From NCBI GenBank assembly GCA_039621445.1, contig CP154957.1, forward strand, positions 22,218,761 through 22,282,760: 64,000 bases of DNA, in the 5' to 3' direction. The stretch is from Euglena gracilis (lineage: Eukaryota; Euglenida; Euglenophyceae; Euglenales). Of the stretch, positions 1 through 10,206 are shown in pieces (within the stretch, counting starts at the first letter, position 1; each line of letters begins with the position of its first letter). The notes under the pieces are model-generated. The model saw nothing but the letters and a program-made list of their open reading frames with translations, made no database searches and was not told the DNA's origin. Made by a program: the position numbers and the translations under genes.

Positions 1-784
1 AGAAGGAGTTGGTGGTCATTTGTTGCCCTGGGCAGCCCAGTTGTTGGCATTGCCATGGGTTGTGGGTTAACCGATAAAACCCTCTGCCGTGAAGTTTTGG
101 CATTGATGTAATGCTGTCTGCTGGAGGTGTTCTGCGGCATTAGATGTCACGGTTTGATCGTTTCCTCCGTCTTGGTCTTCTGCGTGTTTCTGTCTCTTCT
201 CCATGTTCTGCGAGGGGCTAAGTGGCTTGTCTGTCCGCTGTGCTGCGAATGCCTGGGCAATTGCGCAGCAATTGTTCAGGAAGGGGGGTGTGTGTGGCGG
301 ACAGCCTTTTCAAGATCAATCTCCAGAAATCTCTGAATTAGGCATTGCCAGAAAAAAGGGTTCAGACCAAAATCTTAATCTGGGAATTCTGTGTTTCATT
401 CTGTATTTCAGTGGCAGCCTATGGCAAACAGTGTATCAGTTTGCTTGGACTTGTTCATGGGCATTGGCAAAGATCTTCAAGATTTGTTCCCCTGCTGTGC
501 GAAAGATTTTGAAAACTCCAGTGATGCAGTGGGAAAATGCCAGTGGAAAAGCCCAAGTTGGCAGTAGGAGACTGTCCAGCATTGCACATTACAGGTTGGC
601 CTGGGCCAGAAGTTGGTCACCCCAAGTGTCATTGGACAAGGGCTGTCACAACACACTGAGCCGAGGACCCACCCTCACCCTGTGAGTCAGGGGTGCTGAG
701 TGCCCAAAACAACATAACCTAACCCAACCCAACCTGATGACTCTGCAGTTAGGATTAGGAAAATCTTATTAGGAATTATTAGCA
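1..784. other. No gene recognised; left edge, possibly internal part of an LTR element
   Basis: No open frame here resembles a protein family I know. A short CCTAACCCAACCC tract lies at 718-735; it is too short and irregular to be a telomere. Because the sequence just downstream looks like the 3' LTR of an element that enters from the left, this stretch may be its 3' untranslated part, but nothing in it proves that. Confidence 0.3.
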
Positions 785-1163
785 TTGCTGACCCTATCTG
801 TTTGCACAGGGCTCTGTCTCTGTCACTGTTTTTGTCTGTTTCAAGTTCAAGAATTGAATTATCTTGGTGGCAAATATCATTCTTACCTGGACAGTACGTG
901 GTTCATTACATTGGCGCTGGTTTTGGAATTGCTGAATTGCTTGAATTGTGCTGTTGGTTTTGTGGATTTTTTATCAAAGAAAAGGTGTGAGCCACCCAAC
1001 TCACCTGTTTTCACCAAAAAGACCCACCAAAACAAAAGAAAATGCAATTTTTGAAACAAGCCGCGAGGGGAATTGAAATCACCCTGGGCAGGGTAAAAGA
1101 TCCTACGCAACGGGGTGCCGGCCCCGAGGAACTGGAAACCCCAGGGCGGGCACCACGGTTACA
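785..1163 (+). repeat. Probable LTR 3' portion of a B-related Ty3 element (family E)
   Basis: Sequence around 808-862 (AGGGCTCTGT, then AAGTTCAAG) resembles the LTR of family B read in its sense direction. At 1099-1108 lies GATCCTACGC, followed by the inverted pair GGTGCC (1114-1119) and GGCACC (1149-1154), then an end in ...GGTTACA at 1163. The same motif-hairpin-ACA layout closes the LTRs of families B and C. Family A gag begins right after, so this looks like an LTR inserted into an A copy whose other end lies outside the window. The 5' boundary of the LTR is not visible. Confidence 0.4.
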
Positions 1164-1166
1164 ACA

Positions 1167-2477
1167 AATGGCCGAGTTAATCCCGCCAATGTCGGATTGC
1201 AACTGCAACTGCAGGGAATCCTGCCGTTGTGCGATTTCCGCCACTTTCGCGCTCAGATTGGATAATCCAACCTGATTCGCGTCACAATAGCAGGTTTTCT
1301 GCTCCAAACGGGAAAGTCGCTCCTCCAACTGCCGCACATACGTGTGGGGAGCAAAATTCTCGTTGGCTTGTGACTGGAATTGCCGAAACTTTTCCGTTTC
1401 ATCGCACAACTGCATAATGCGGTGTTGCGATTCATGGAAAGTTGCGGACAATGTGGTGAAATGGTCCATAGACACAAATCCACCACTGCTGGATGTTGCA
1501 GACGAGGAATCTCGTACATGCAACTGTCGTTGCAAATGCAACAACGCAGATGAACAGGACTCCATTTGTCCCGATAACTGTTGTAGTGAGTCATGCAAGT
1601 GCAGAAACTTGGAGTCATTCCGTGTTTCCGCTTTATGCATGCATTCACTAATTTGCCGGAAGTTTTGCGGGAGCTGTTGGCATATTCTGTCAAAGGTTTC
1701 CCGAAAGTTCCCGCACTTTCGAAGTTCCTCTGGCAATATCTGCCAACTTCCTGCAAGTAATTCCAGCAGTGTTCCAGCTTGGTGAAGACATGTTTCTGGT
1801 TGTCCTCATCAAACTGAAGCACTTTGTTCAATGCGGTTGCACACTCTGCAACGCATTGTTGTACATGGTTGAACCCTCACAAGGGGGTGATCCCCTGGAA
1901 GCCGAGCAACAATATCCTGCACATCCTCAGCAGTGAGGAGCTCACCAGTGCCCTTCCCATAGTCATCCATGGGTTGGGATGTACCGGAAAATTCCGGCAC
2001 CACTAGGCGAGTCTCCGGTTGCCAAGGTAGTGCGGGATAGCACCCGATATCGGGTGGTGGTGGCAAAGCTCTGTAATGGCTTGCCGGTGGAAGAGCCGGT
2101 GGGGGTTGAAAGAAACACGGGGTTTCTAGCCCACCATCACCAGAGAAGCCCGGTGGCGGAATCACCACGGGTCTCTCCGGTGTGTGCAGCTGCACCCTTG
2201 CCGCAGACAGAGGCGAATACCCCCGTTGTGGCAAGGTGAGTGCGGAAGAGGCCGCATTAGCCTCTGAAGCCAATGATGTGGAGGGCTCATCGCCGACCAC
2301 TGTCAATGATGACAAGTGTTGCAATTGTGACAATTGAATCAATTGTGCCTCATCGGCGTGGGAACTGGAAGCACTTTCACATAAAAGCTTCCAATCCCCA
2401 TTTTCTTGGTCAATGTCTTGCAATGATGCCTGTAATAAGGCATAGTTGAATTGATGGTTGGGGCCTGTGCTTTGCAT
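1167..2477 (-). pseudogene. gag of family A, copy 1 (frameshifted, truncated)
   Basis: The gag reading starts at ATG 2477 (MQSTGPNHQF) and matches the gag of the long A copy: an N-terminal segment, a proline-rich middle with paired P and G residues, then a Gln-rich coiled-coil part. A two-base loss near 1,878 (GTGAGGGTTC where the other copies read GTGAGGCAGTTC) shifts the frame, and a further small deletion near 1,700 removes a few codons. The reading stops near 1167 where unrelated LTR sequence begins. The capsid-like and nucleocapsid parts are absent, so this copy cannot make a complete Gag. Confidence 0.8.
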
Positions 2478-2664
2478 CTTTCTGGTGACAAAAACAGCAA
2501 AAACCCACAAAACTAAGCAGTTGTGCTGGCACCAGAGGGGCTGTAACGGGTAATACCGTACAGAACCTTCCGGAGCCTGCTCGTCTGCTTAGACGTTGAC
2601 TAGAAGCCGGGAGCTGACGCTGCGACCGTGTAATAACGGTGCAGGGGCTCTCCGCTGCCAGTCA

Positions 2665-2760
2665 GCGTAGGATCGAACCAATCTGCTACCAAGTGTAATA
2701 CCTGGTAGCCTTTCTTTCTGTATGGGCTGTATGTGTAGGATCGTAACCAATCTGCTACCA
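2665..2760 (-). other. Tandem primer-binding sites and leader motif, family A copy 1
   Basis: Read on the minus strand, TGGTAGCAGA occurs directly after the LTR end (2760-2751) and again at 2691-2682, each followed by a GGTT(A)CGATCC stretch. The second is followed by GATCCTACGC (2674-2665). The first ten bases fit the 3' end of an initiator-Met tRNA; the following stretch resembles the complement of its T arm. The other A copies have two or three such units. Confidence 0.7.
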
Positions 2761-3069
2761 AGTGTACGTCTGATTCCCAATTCCCAATTCCCAAAAAGCC
2801 TTCGCTTTCGCCTTGGCGCACCTACTTGGGAACTAAAAATCAGAGTAACAGTAAAAACCCTTTTCCCACTTCCCAAGAAGCAAAGCACGGAGCAATGCAG
2901 GGAGGACGGACTGGAAATCCAAGTCCGGTCCAAGGAAAAGGAAGGAAAAGGTGTAAGAAGAATACCACCTGTGGAGAGAGAAGGGGCACCCATTAGGAGA
3001 TCCTAATAGGATCTGCTTCCATCCTAACTTCCTCAACGGAAGGGGACAGAAGCATACGCCTGGTACACA
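2761..3069 (-). repeat. 5' LTR of family A, copy 1
   Basis: 309 bp, starting TGTGTACC and ending GTACACT on the minus strand, directly followed by the primer-binding site. It is clearly the same LTR as at 5144-5457, 33570-33894 and 49789-50113, but lacks a ten-base ATATTC-type insertion shared by the last two. It contains a pyrimidine tract followed by CACAG, which could act as a splice acceptor. Confidence 0.85.
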
Positions 3070-3977
3070 GCTTTCCCCTTGTTTTGGAAGGATGGGGGAA
3101 GGTCTGTGGTGGGGTGGTACATATAATGCTGGGCTGATTATCTTCTGGGGGGGGGCCTGCCTGAGCCAATCTTGGGCCTCCCCCCCAAGGGTTGATGTGG
3201 TCTTGATGGTTCTGGCCACCACTTGCCTTCAGGGCCCTTTGGCCTCCAGAGGCACTCAGGCCTGCTTGGCCGCCATTGGCCTTTTCTCCAGGACTTCTCT
3301 GTCCATTTGCCTCCATCTGGCTGCCAGTGGCACACAGGCCTGCTTGGCCTCCATTGGCCTTCTTTCCAGGACTTTCTCTTCTCTGTCCTTCTGTGTTCCC
3401 TGTATTTGGCATTGGCTTGCTGCTCCTGGGAGGTTTGTGTCTGAAATTGCTGGGGGAAAAGTTGGACATACCTTTCCCCAATGGGCTGGGGTACTGGCTG
3501 CCTTAGCCTTGCCCCTGGGCCCACTGCCCTCTTGAATAATGGCTGCCATAGCCTTGATTATGGGCCCCAGGCCCTGTTGAATGATGGCTGCCATAGCCTT
3601 GATTTTGATTTGAATCCTTTGGATTTCTGATCTCCCTTGAGAGGCTGCCATAGCCTGTGCTTCTTCCCCTGGAAGGGGAGGAACTGAGAAAAAGGGGTGG
3701 AGTCTGTTGGACCTGTGATGGTAGTCTCCCTGTGTCTTCTCTTCCTGACCACAGTTGTCCATGGTCCATGGCCATCATTTTGAGTGGGGGAGTCTGAAAT
3801 CTTTGATTTGCTGGGGGGTGGGGGGGTTGCGATGGCCACGGACTGACGTGCTGCTGCCGCCTCATCTCCTTCTGCAGCTGCTGCTGTGACGTCACCTTCC
3901 CCAGCTTCAGTTGACTTCTTGGAAGTTCTTTGCAGTTCTTCTTGAAATTCAGAGTTTCTTTGAAATTCATTCTTCAT
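3070..3977 (-). pseudogene. gag-like region of DIRS D1 (truncated)
   Basis: Starts at MKNEFQRNSEF (3977) and encodes a polar N-terminal stretch, then NDGHGPWTTVV, which recurs in D4 and D5, then repeats rich in Trp, Gln, Gly and His. At least two frames stay open for hundreds of bases, as in the other DIRS copies. No catalytic domain lies in this part; its place upstream of RT suggests a Gag-like RNA-binding role, which is inference. The C-terminal half and all of pol are missing. Confidence 0.6.
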
Positions 3978-4291
3978 GGAAGTCCTTTGTTGATATCTGT
4001 GTTTCTGTTCTTTTGAATTTCTTGTTCCAGTTGAACTCGAGGCGTTGAATTCTTCCTTCAGGAAGTTGAAGTTCCGAAGAAAGTTCGGTCCACCAGTTGG
4101 TAAAAGTATTGGTTCTCGGGAAGGTAGTACTCCTCGAAAAGTAATTCCACTTGAACTCGTAGCAGTAAAACTCTTTCTCCTTGAGGTCGAAGGGCAGAAT
4201 TAGGATCAGCCAACTCCGGCAACAAAAAGCGCAGTAAGAAGCACCCCCCGCGCACGCACAAACACCAGAACAGAGCAGCCGGCAAATAAAG

Positions 4292-4331
4292 CAGGACCTC
4301 ACCATCTCGCAGTGCGGAGCCCGAATGGTCC
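4292..4331 (-). repeat. Terminal repeat of DIRS D1
   Basis: Contains CTCGCAGTGCGGAGCCCGAA followed by TGGTCC. The same 35-40 bp end, directly or inverted, occurs at 50,497, 54,698, 55,713 and 59,888, marking both ends of the DIRS elements as inverted terminal repeats. Confidence 0.75.
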
Positions 4332-5143
4332 TGAAAATTCTGGCTAAATCAATACTTCTGCACAACATCAAGATACGTAACAACAAAATGAGCCTGTCTC
4401 TGACAGCAGAAATGTCACTCCAGTGTAATTTTTCTGCAGATAATTGTTGGATCAGGGGGGTTGGGTCCCAAAAAGCTGCATACCGAGCTGAAGATGTGTT
4501 CCAAGATTTTTTCAGCTGCTGCAAAAATGGTTGAAATCTGAGTTGGTCCCACCCAGGGATTTTTAAAAGTGCACTGTACAGATATCTGGCCTCAGAAGGG
4601 AAAATCTTTAACATATGTTGCAAACGAGCAGCCAAATGCAGCAACTTGAGATCCTGGATTTGCACATTTTGAACAAAACAAAAGGTCCAAAATTTTTGAA
4701 AGGCCCTGGAGTACCTGTCCAGACACTTCAAAGTTGACAGGTAATGAGAAATGGCTTCATCCGACATTTTCTCTCTTTGTAAAAGGACCCTGACAATATG
4801 GTGCAGAGGAGGTCCCACCTGTGAGCAGGCATTAACTCGTTTTTGTAGTTCCTGAACATCCCCTGGAACCTCTGCACCATGAGCTGGGGAGCTGCAGGAT
4901 GGAGGGGAGCTTCCTTAGAAGGGGCATCCACGCAGATAAAGCCCACAGGGGGGCCACAAAAAGACAAACTATGTGGGGGTTCTCCTTTAGTCTCAGAAGC
5001 CAGTTGGAAATCACTGGCCAAGGGGGGTTGGCATAACAGTCCCCCACCTCTCTGAAAGGGGGCAGTGAAGTGCATCTACTTGTTCTGCCTGCCATTGAGG
5101 GAATCTGGTGAAAAACCTTTCCAATTTGTGGTTGCTGGGGGAA
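4332..5143 (-). pseudogene. DIRS D2 fragment: Dam-like domain end and N-terminal half of tyrosine recombinase
   Basis: From 5095 down, one frame gives CYANPPW and WLLRLKENP, the NPPW region of the Dam-like methyltransferase domain seen in DIRS elements. From about 4818 a second frame gives the YR core-binding half: SDEAISHYLSTLKCLDRYS, then YAAFWDPT and RDRLILLLRIL. The catalytic half with the HxxR and Tyr motifs is missing because D1 is inserted right after LARIF at 4331. On its upstream side the fragment is cut by a family A LTR at 5144. This D2 sequence is more diverged from D4/D5 than D1 is. Confidence 0.7.
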
Positions 5144-5457
5144 TGTGTACCAGGCGTATGCTTCTGTCCCCTTCCGTTGAGGAAGTTAGGATGGAAGCAG
5201 ATCCTATTAGGATCTCCTAATGGGTGCCCCTTCTCTCTCCACAGGTGGTATTCTTCTTTATACCTTTTCCTTCCTTTCCATCGGACCGGACTTGGTTATC
5301 CAGTCCGTACTCCCTGCATTGCTCCGTGCTTTGCTTCTTGGAAAGTGGGAAAAGGGATTTTCTGTTACTCTGATTTTCAGTTCCCAAGTAGGTGCGCCAA
5401 GGCGAAAGCGAAGGCTTTTGGGAATTGGAAAGGGGAATTGGGAATCAGACGTACACT
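5144..5457 (+). repeat. 5' LTR of family A, copy 2
   Basis: 314 bp from TGTGTACC to GTACACT, immediately followed by the primer-binding site. It lacks the ten-base insertion present in the LTRs of the long A copy. It is inserted in DIRS D2. Confidence 0.85.
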
Positions 5458-5623
5458 TGGTAGCAGAGTTGGTTACGATCCTACACATACTTCACAGAAA
5501 GAAAAGCTACCAGGTTTTACACTTGGTAGCAGATTGGTTACGATCCTATACACACTTCACAAACAGAAAGGCTATCAAGTATTACACTTGGTAGCAGATT
5601 GGTTCGATCCTACGCTGACTGGC
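5458..5623 (+). other. Triple primer-binding-site array, family A copy 2
   Basis: TGGTAGCAGA occurs at 5458, 5524 and 5589, spaced 66 and 65 bp apart. Each is followed by GGTTACGATCC or GGTTCGATCC. A GCTACCA stretch (5509 region) precedes the second site and could pair with TGGTAGC. The third ends in GATCCTACGC (5606-5615) and a small hairpin CGCTG-ACTGG-CAGCG. This copy has one unit more than the other A copies. Confidence 0.7.
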
Positions 5624-5812
5624 AGCGGAGAGCCCCTGCACCGTTATTACACGGTCGCAGCGTCAGCTCCCGGCTTCTAGTCAACGTCTAAGCAGACGAG
5701 CAGGCTCCGGAAGGCTCTGTACGGTATTACCCGTTACATCCCCTCTGGTGCCAGCACAACTGCTTAGTTTTGTGGGTTTTTGCTGTTTTTGTCATCAGAA
5801 AGATGCAAAGCA

Positions 5813-6506
5813 CAGGCCCCAACCATCAATTCAATTATGCCTTATTACAGGCATCATTGCAAGACATTGACCAAGAAAATGGGGATTGGAAGCTTTTATG
5901 TGAAAGTGCTTCCAGTTCCCACGCCGATGAGGCACAATTGATTCAATTGTCACAATTGCAACATTTGTCATCATTGACAGTGGTCGGCGATGAGCCCTCC
6001 ACTTCATTGGCTTCAGAGGCTAATGCGGCCTCTTCCGCACTCACCTTGCCACAACGGGGGTATTCGCCTCTGTCTGCGGCAATGGTGCAGCTGCTCACAC
6101 CGGAGAGACCCGTGGTGATTCCGCCACCGGGCTTCTCTGGTGATGGTGGGTTGGAAACCCCGTGTTTCTTTCAACCACCACCCGTTCTTCCACCGGCCAG
6201 CTCTTACAGAGCTTTACCACCACCACCTGATCTTGGGTGCTATCCCGCACTACCTTGGCAACCGGAGACTCGCCTAGTGGTGCCGGAATTTTCCGGTACA
6301 CCCCAACCCATGGATGACTATGGGAAGGGCACTGGTGAGCCCCTCACTGCTGGGGATGTGCAGGATATCGTTGCTCGGCTTCCAGGGGATCACCCCCTTG
6401 TGAGGCAGTTCAACCATGTGCAACAATGCGTTGCGGAATGTGCAACCGCACTAAATAAAGTGCTCCAGTTTGATGAGGACAACCAAAAACATGTCTTCAC
6501 CAAGCT
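5813..6506 (+). pseudogene. gag of family A, copy 2 (cut by element B)
   Basis: Open from ATG 5813 (MQSTGPNHQF) through the proline-rich middle (PERPVVIPPPGF) to NQKHVFTKL, where it breaks at 6506 against the end of the family B LTR. In the long A copy the same reading continues into the coiled-coil region. No internal stop lies before the break, so this is the cleanest copy of the first 230 codons of A gag in the window. Confidence 0.85.
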
Positions 6507-7176
6507 TGTTTGGGTTGCCCCTCCTGAGGTCCCTGGGGAGGGACCCCTGGCGGCGCAACCCGCGTAGGATCGTTTTTGTTTGAGCCCGTCGGGCCCACCT
6601 GGTGGGGGGTTTCCCCTTGGAGGAAAAATGGGGTAGGGGTGGGTGTTGTTGAGGATGGTGATGTTGAAAATGACATACTTTTGAGGTCCAATCAATTGAA
6701 CTTGAATGAATAATCAATAATACTCAATGACTTGAACTTGTTTGCTTGAACTTGTTTGATTGTTGCAAATGCAAACACAATTGAATGCCAAATGACAAAT
6801 AAAACAGAGTGTAAACAGAGCCCTGCGCAGAAAATGTGCAATTGGAGGGGGGCTACAGCTGGGGGGGGCTACTTGGTATACTTTGCGCAATTCTTAATGA
6901 ATTGCGCCATCCCAAGCGCCCACCAAGGGGGTGCGCATGCTTGCGCAAAGCCCAGCAGGACTTGCGCATCCCCTTGGGGGTTGCCTGTTGGCCCCCTCCA
7001 ACTGCCCCCTCCTTTACCTTCCCTGGCTTGGTCAAAATGGACTGTGGGGCCCCCTTGGGGGCCAGTGGGGCCTCAAAAGGCCCTTGGGGACCTTGGAGCC
7101 CCCTCGCGGCCCTTCGTGGCCCCTTTGGGCCCCCTTGGGACCCCCCCTTGGGGCGGGCACCCTCGGACCGCGCACA
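6507..7176 (-). repeat. 3' LTR of family B
   Basis: On the minus strand it starts TGTGCGCGG (7176) and ends in AACCCAAACA (6507), so it has TG...CA ends. It matches 30474-31137. Near its end are GATCCTACGC (6571-6562) and the stems GGGTTGC/GCAACCC. It lies against a truncated A gag at 6506. Confidence 0.85.
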
Positions 7177-7190
7177 CTCCCCTCCTCAGA
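7177..7190 (-). other. Polypurine tract of family B
   Basis: On the minus strand TCTGAGGAGGGGAG lies directly before the 3' LTR start, the position where Ty3 elements prime plus-strand DNA synthesis. Confidence 0.65.
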
Positions 7191-8811
7191 AAAATTGCCG
7201 TGCAATTTAAATTCGACTCCTTTGCCGGTCCGAGGTGCCGCCCCCGCCCCCCTTTTTGCTTTCCGGCCTGCGAAAAAAATGTATTTTTTTCTTGTTGAAA
7301 CGCACAAGCGGTGGCGCCACGTGCCGTGTGTGGCGCGTGCTGTCGGGGAGGGGGTACAGGGGAGGGGCGAGAAGGGGGACGGGCGCCTCCGGGCTCGTGT
7401 CCCGGGGAGGCACCTCTTGGGGCCCCTCCGCTCCTCCTCCGGTCCCGTGAGCCTTCTTGGCCCATGGGTAGGGGCGGACTGCCCCCCCCCCCCCCGAAAC
7501 ACTCGATGCCAATGTGTAATTGTGATTTTCCCCCCCAGGCCCCGCTTGGCCCGGGGTGGAAAGCTCCTGCATGTTTGGAAGGGAACATTGGACCAACCCA
7601 GCAGTGCCGCCCCGCCTCGCCCGGTATCCCGGGGCCAAAGGCCCGCGGGGCTTGGCAGGGGTGCGTGCTGGAGGGGGCGCCGGGGAGGCGCCTTGGGTGG
7701 GGCCCGTTCCTTGGAGGAGGGGGCTGCCCCCCCCCCCCCCGGCTGGGGGGTCGGGGCTGCCCCCCCCCCCCGCGTTGTGAGCCGGGCCGCCTTGGCTGGG
7801 GCCCGTCCTCTTGAGAGGGGGGGCTGCCCCCCCCCCGCTCTCTCCGGTGTGGAGGGGGGTTGGCGCTTGCCCCCCCCCGGCGTGGTTAGCTTCAAAATTG
7901 GCCGACGAGGTGTATTTTTTTTAAATTGGTGGAAAAGCGGCAGGCGCCCCCCCCCCCTCCCCCGGCATGGTGGGCCGAGGAGGGGTGTGGATGACCACAA
8001 AAAAAATCGGCAGGCCCCAGGCGCCCCCTCCCCCCTCTTTCCGTCGGCACGGTTGGCCGATGAGGGGGGCAGCCAACCGTCAAAAATCGGGAAGAATTGG
8101 CAGGCGCCCCCCCCCCCCCTCCCTCGGCACGGTGTGTGGCCAACCATCAAAAATTGGTTAAAATGGTTGGTGCCGCCCCCCGGCATGGTGGGCCGAGGAG
8201 GGGTGTCCGCCGTCAGCCCCCCCCCCCCGCCTTGGCGGGGCCCTCCAAAATTCCAAACTGAAATCGAAAAAGAAATCAAACCGGTGATGTGAAGGGCAGA
8301 ACTGAAAGAATGCAGGGGCTCGAGGCCCCCCCTTGGGTCCTAGCGGCCTCGTGGGCCCCCTCGGCGCCCGGGTGCCGCACCGTGCGGTGTTGAGCACGTG
8401 CGGCGAGTGGGCGCCGGGGGGCACTCGCCCTGGGCGGGCGCTCTGTGGCCGCGGGTGTTGGGCGAGGCCAGCCCTGGGGGGGGGGGGAGAATGTGGGCCC
8501 CCCAGGGGCCCTTGGGGATGGGAGCCCCCCCCCCGTGCAGTTGTGTGGCCTCCTCGCCCCGCCCGGGCGTCCTGTCCCCTTGAGAGGGCCACCAGGCCCC
8601 CGGCTTCTGGGGCCACCGGCCCCACGCCCGTAGCCAAGGGGCGGTCGCAGGGGTTTGAAATCTGAATTTGAAATTGAAGTTGAACCTGCGAAGACACAAA
8701 TAACAATCACACAAACAAAATCAGAATCAGGGCCAGGGACGTAGGGGTGCTCCGCCACCACCACAGTCCCCGCACCCAACTTCCCCCCCGCTTCCACCTC
8801 AAACCCTCCCC
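7191..8811 (-). other. Family B 3' untranslated region with G/C-run repeats
   Basis: About 1.6 kb between the chromodomain stop and the purine tract. It has long C and G runs and, at 7,930-8,230, roughly four diverged units of the type CGGCATGGTGGGCCGAGG plus GGCAGGCGCCCC. Several long open frames cross it on both strands but consist of Pro/Gly/Arg low-complexity sequence and look like by-products of base composition. No gene is called here. Confidence 0.55.
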
Positions 8812-10206
8812 CTATTGCCTTCGACCCCGCCCCCCTTTCCTCCCGGGGCGGAGAAGTCCCACCACCTCCAACGGGATCCCCTTGGCTGCACAATAGTCCA
8901 CCACATCCTCGTTGTAGGATGGGAAGAAATCCGACCATGGTAGCCATTGGAGATCCGTCGGATCCCAATTTTTCCACCTCACCTGAAATTCCGGGACGCC
9001 CGTTTCCGGGTTGTTCCGGCTGCCCACGATCTCCTCCACCACCCACTCATCCGGGCCCACCTCCAGGGGGGCCGCCTTGTCGTTGAAATAGAAAAGTGGG
9101 AGGGGGTCGGTGGAGAACTCATCCTCTGTGTGGAGCTTGAGTTGGCTCCGGTGTGCCTCTTGGCGGGCCCCCGGGGCCAGCTCCACCACATATGAGTGGC
9201 GACCCCGGCGGGCCACCACAGTCCCCCTTTTCCACTTGGTGGCCAACTGGGCCGTGCCCGGCTGTGTCTGGGGACGGTACCACACCTTGGCACCGACCTC
9301 CAGGGGAGGTGGGTCCCTTCTCTTGGCGTTGATGGAAGCCCACCGTTTGGCGTGCAAGGCATTCAAGGTTGAGGCCACCTTCTCGTCCATAGCCCGCATC
9401 CGTGCCATGAAGTCGGCTGCCCCCTCGGCCTCTCGTGGGGGCTGGTGGGGCAGGCCTTGGAGTGGCCGGTTCCGCCCGAAGACCACCTCGTAGGGCGACA
9501 AGCCGGACTCCCCTGGCACATCGTGCAGGTGCCGGAGGGCCTTGGGTAACAGCACCACCCATGAGGCCTCCTTCTCCGACAGGTCAGCGATGAGCTTGGA
9601 CAGGGTGTTCATCACCCGTTGGCCTGCCACCTCTGCCCGACCGTTGGCCTGGTGGTGGTAGGCCTGCCCGTAGGCACGCCTCACCCCCATGGCGGCACAC
9701 CTTGTTGGCCACCAAGCCGAAGCGAAGTGGGGGCCACGGTCCGAGGTCACCACAGAGGGCACCCCGAACATGTCCCAGTGGCGGAACATGGCCTTGGCCA
9801 CCACCTCAGCTGTCAGGCCCTTGTACTTGTGGGGGGTGGCCACTGTCCACCCACTCTCACGGTCCACGCACAGGGCCAGGTAATCATACACCTGGCCCTC
9901 GTGGGTCACCTCAGGCATGGCGAACAGGTCCACTGCCACACTGTCCATGAGGAACGGTGGCACAGGGGTGGCTTCGAGAGCACACTTGAAAGGTGCTCGA
10001 GAGGGGTCACAGGCTTGGCAGATTTCACATTGCCGCTGGATGCCTTGGGTGATTTTCTCAGCCCCCCTGGGATCCGCGAACCTGTACCACCGCCCCATCT
10101 GGTGCCAGAGCCTGGAGGCTCCTGGGTGGCCCGCGTCCCCGTGGTGGGCCCGGACCACGAGCCCCATCAGGCTGGTGGGCACACAGAGGAGCCCGTCCGT
10201 GTACAT
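8812..10206 (-). CDS. Family B integrase with C-terminal chromodomain
   Basis: This is the integrase that inserts element cDNA into chromatin. It has a zinc-binding N-terminus (HHGDAGH, then CEICQAC), a DDE core with Asp near residue 93 (AVDLFAMP), Asp near 156 (TSDRGPHF) and Glu near 192 (GRAEVAG), the last two separated by 35 residues as in the D,D35E pattern, and a C-terminal chromodomain (WVVEEIVGS, FQVRWKNW). All three catalytic residues are present. The chromodomain should target marked histones, known for chromoviruses. The start given is where the open frame begins; the protein is normally cleaved from a Pol polyprotein. The frame closes with TAG. Confidence 0.85.
   Translation of the reverse strand: MYTDGLLCVPTSLMGLVVRAHHGDAGHPGASRLWHQMGRWYRFADPRGAEKITQGIQRQCEICQACDPSRAPFKCALEATPVPPFLMDSVAVDLFAMPEVTHEGQVYDYLALCVDRESGWTVATPHKYKGLTAEVVAKAMFRHWDMFGVPSVVTSDRGPHFASAWWPTRCAAMGVRRAYGQAYHHQANGRAEVAGQRVMNTLSKLIADLSEKEASWVVLLPKALRHLHDVPGESGLSPYEVVFGRNRPLQGLPHQPPREAEGAADFMARMRAMDEKVASTLNALHAKRWASINAKRRDPPPLEVGAKVWYRPQTQPGTAQLATKWKRGTVVARRGRHSYVVELAPGARQEAHRSQLKLHTEDEFSTDPLPLFYFNDKAAPLEVGPDEWVVEEIVGSRNNPETGVPEFQVRWKNWDPTDLQWLPWSDFFPSYNEDVVDYCAAKGIPLEVVGLLRPGRKGGRGRRQ

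Larger units (their letters stand above)
1164..3069 (-). mobile_element. Family A Ty3 element, copy 1 (5' LTR, leader and part of gag)
   Basis: On the minus strand this copy runs LTR (3069-2761), primer-binding region, then gag to about 1167, where it is cut by the E LTR. Leader and gag align closely with the copies at 5.1 kb and 33.6 kb. Its LTR start (TGTGTACC) abuts DIRS gag-like sequence at 3070, so the element inserted into a DIRS copy. The 3' half is missing from the window. Confidence 0.85.
3070..4331 (-). mobile_element. DIRS-like element D1, 5' part, cut by family A copy 1
   Basis: Minus-strand 5' end of a DIRS element. Its terminal repeat (4331-4292) is followed by the leader and gag-like region seen in the two larger DIRS copies at 50.5 and 59.9 kb. 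At 3069/3070 it is interrupted by the family A LTR in the sequence GCTTTCCCC, which is uninterrupted near 58,670 in copy D5. At 4331/4332 it abuts the YR gene of another DIRS copy, so D1 itself inserted there. Confidence 0.75.

Noticed and set aside
718-735. Telomere repeat CCTAACCC
   Set aside because: Only two irregular units; no array.
5589-5623. tRNA gene (GGTTCGATCC looks like a B box)
   Set aside because: No acceptor, D or anticodon arms can be formed around it; it is explained as complement of a tRNA primer.
6931-8292. Long open frames of 415-453 codons on both strands
   Set aside because: They consist of Pro/Gly/Arg low complexity over C/G runs, overlap each other on opposite strands and cross the B LTR boundary. 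They are a result of base composition.
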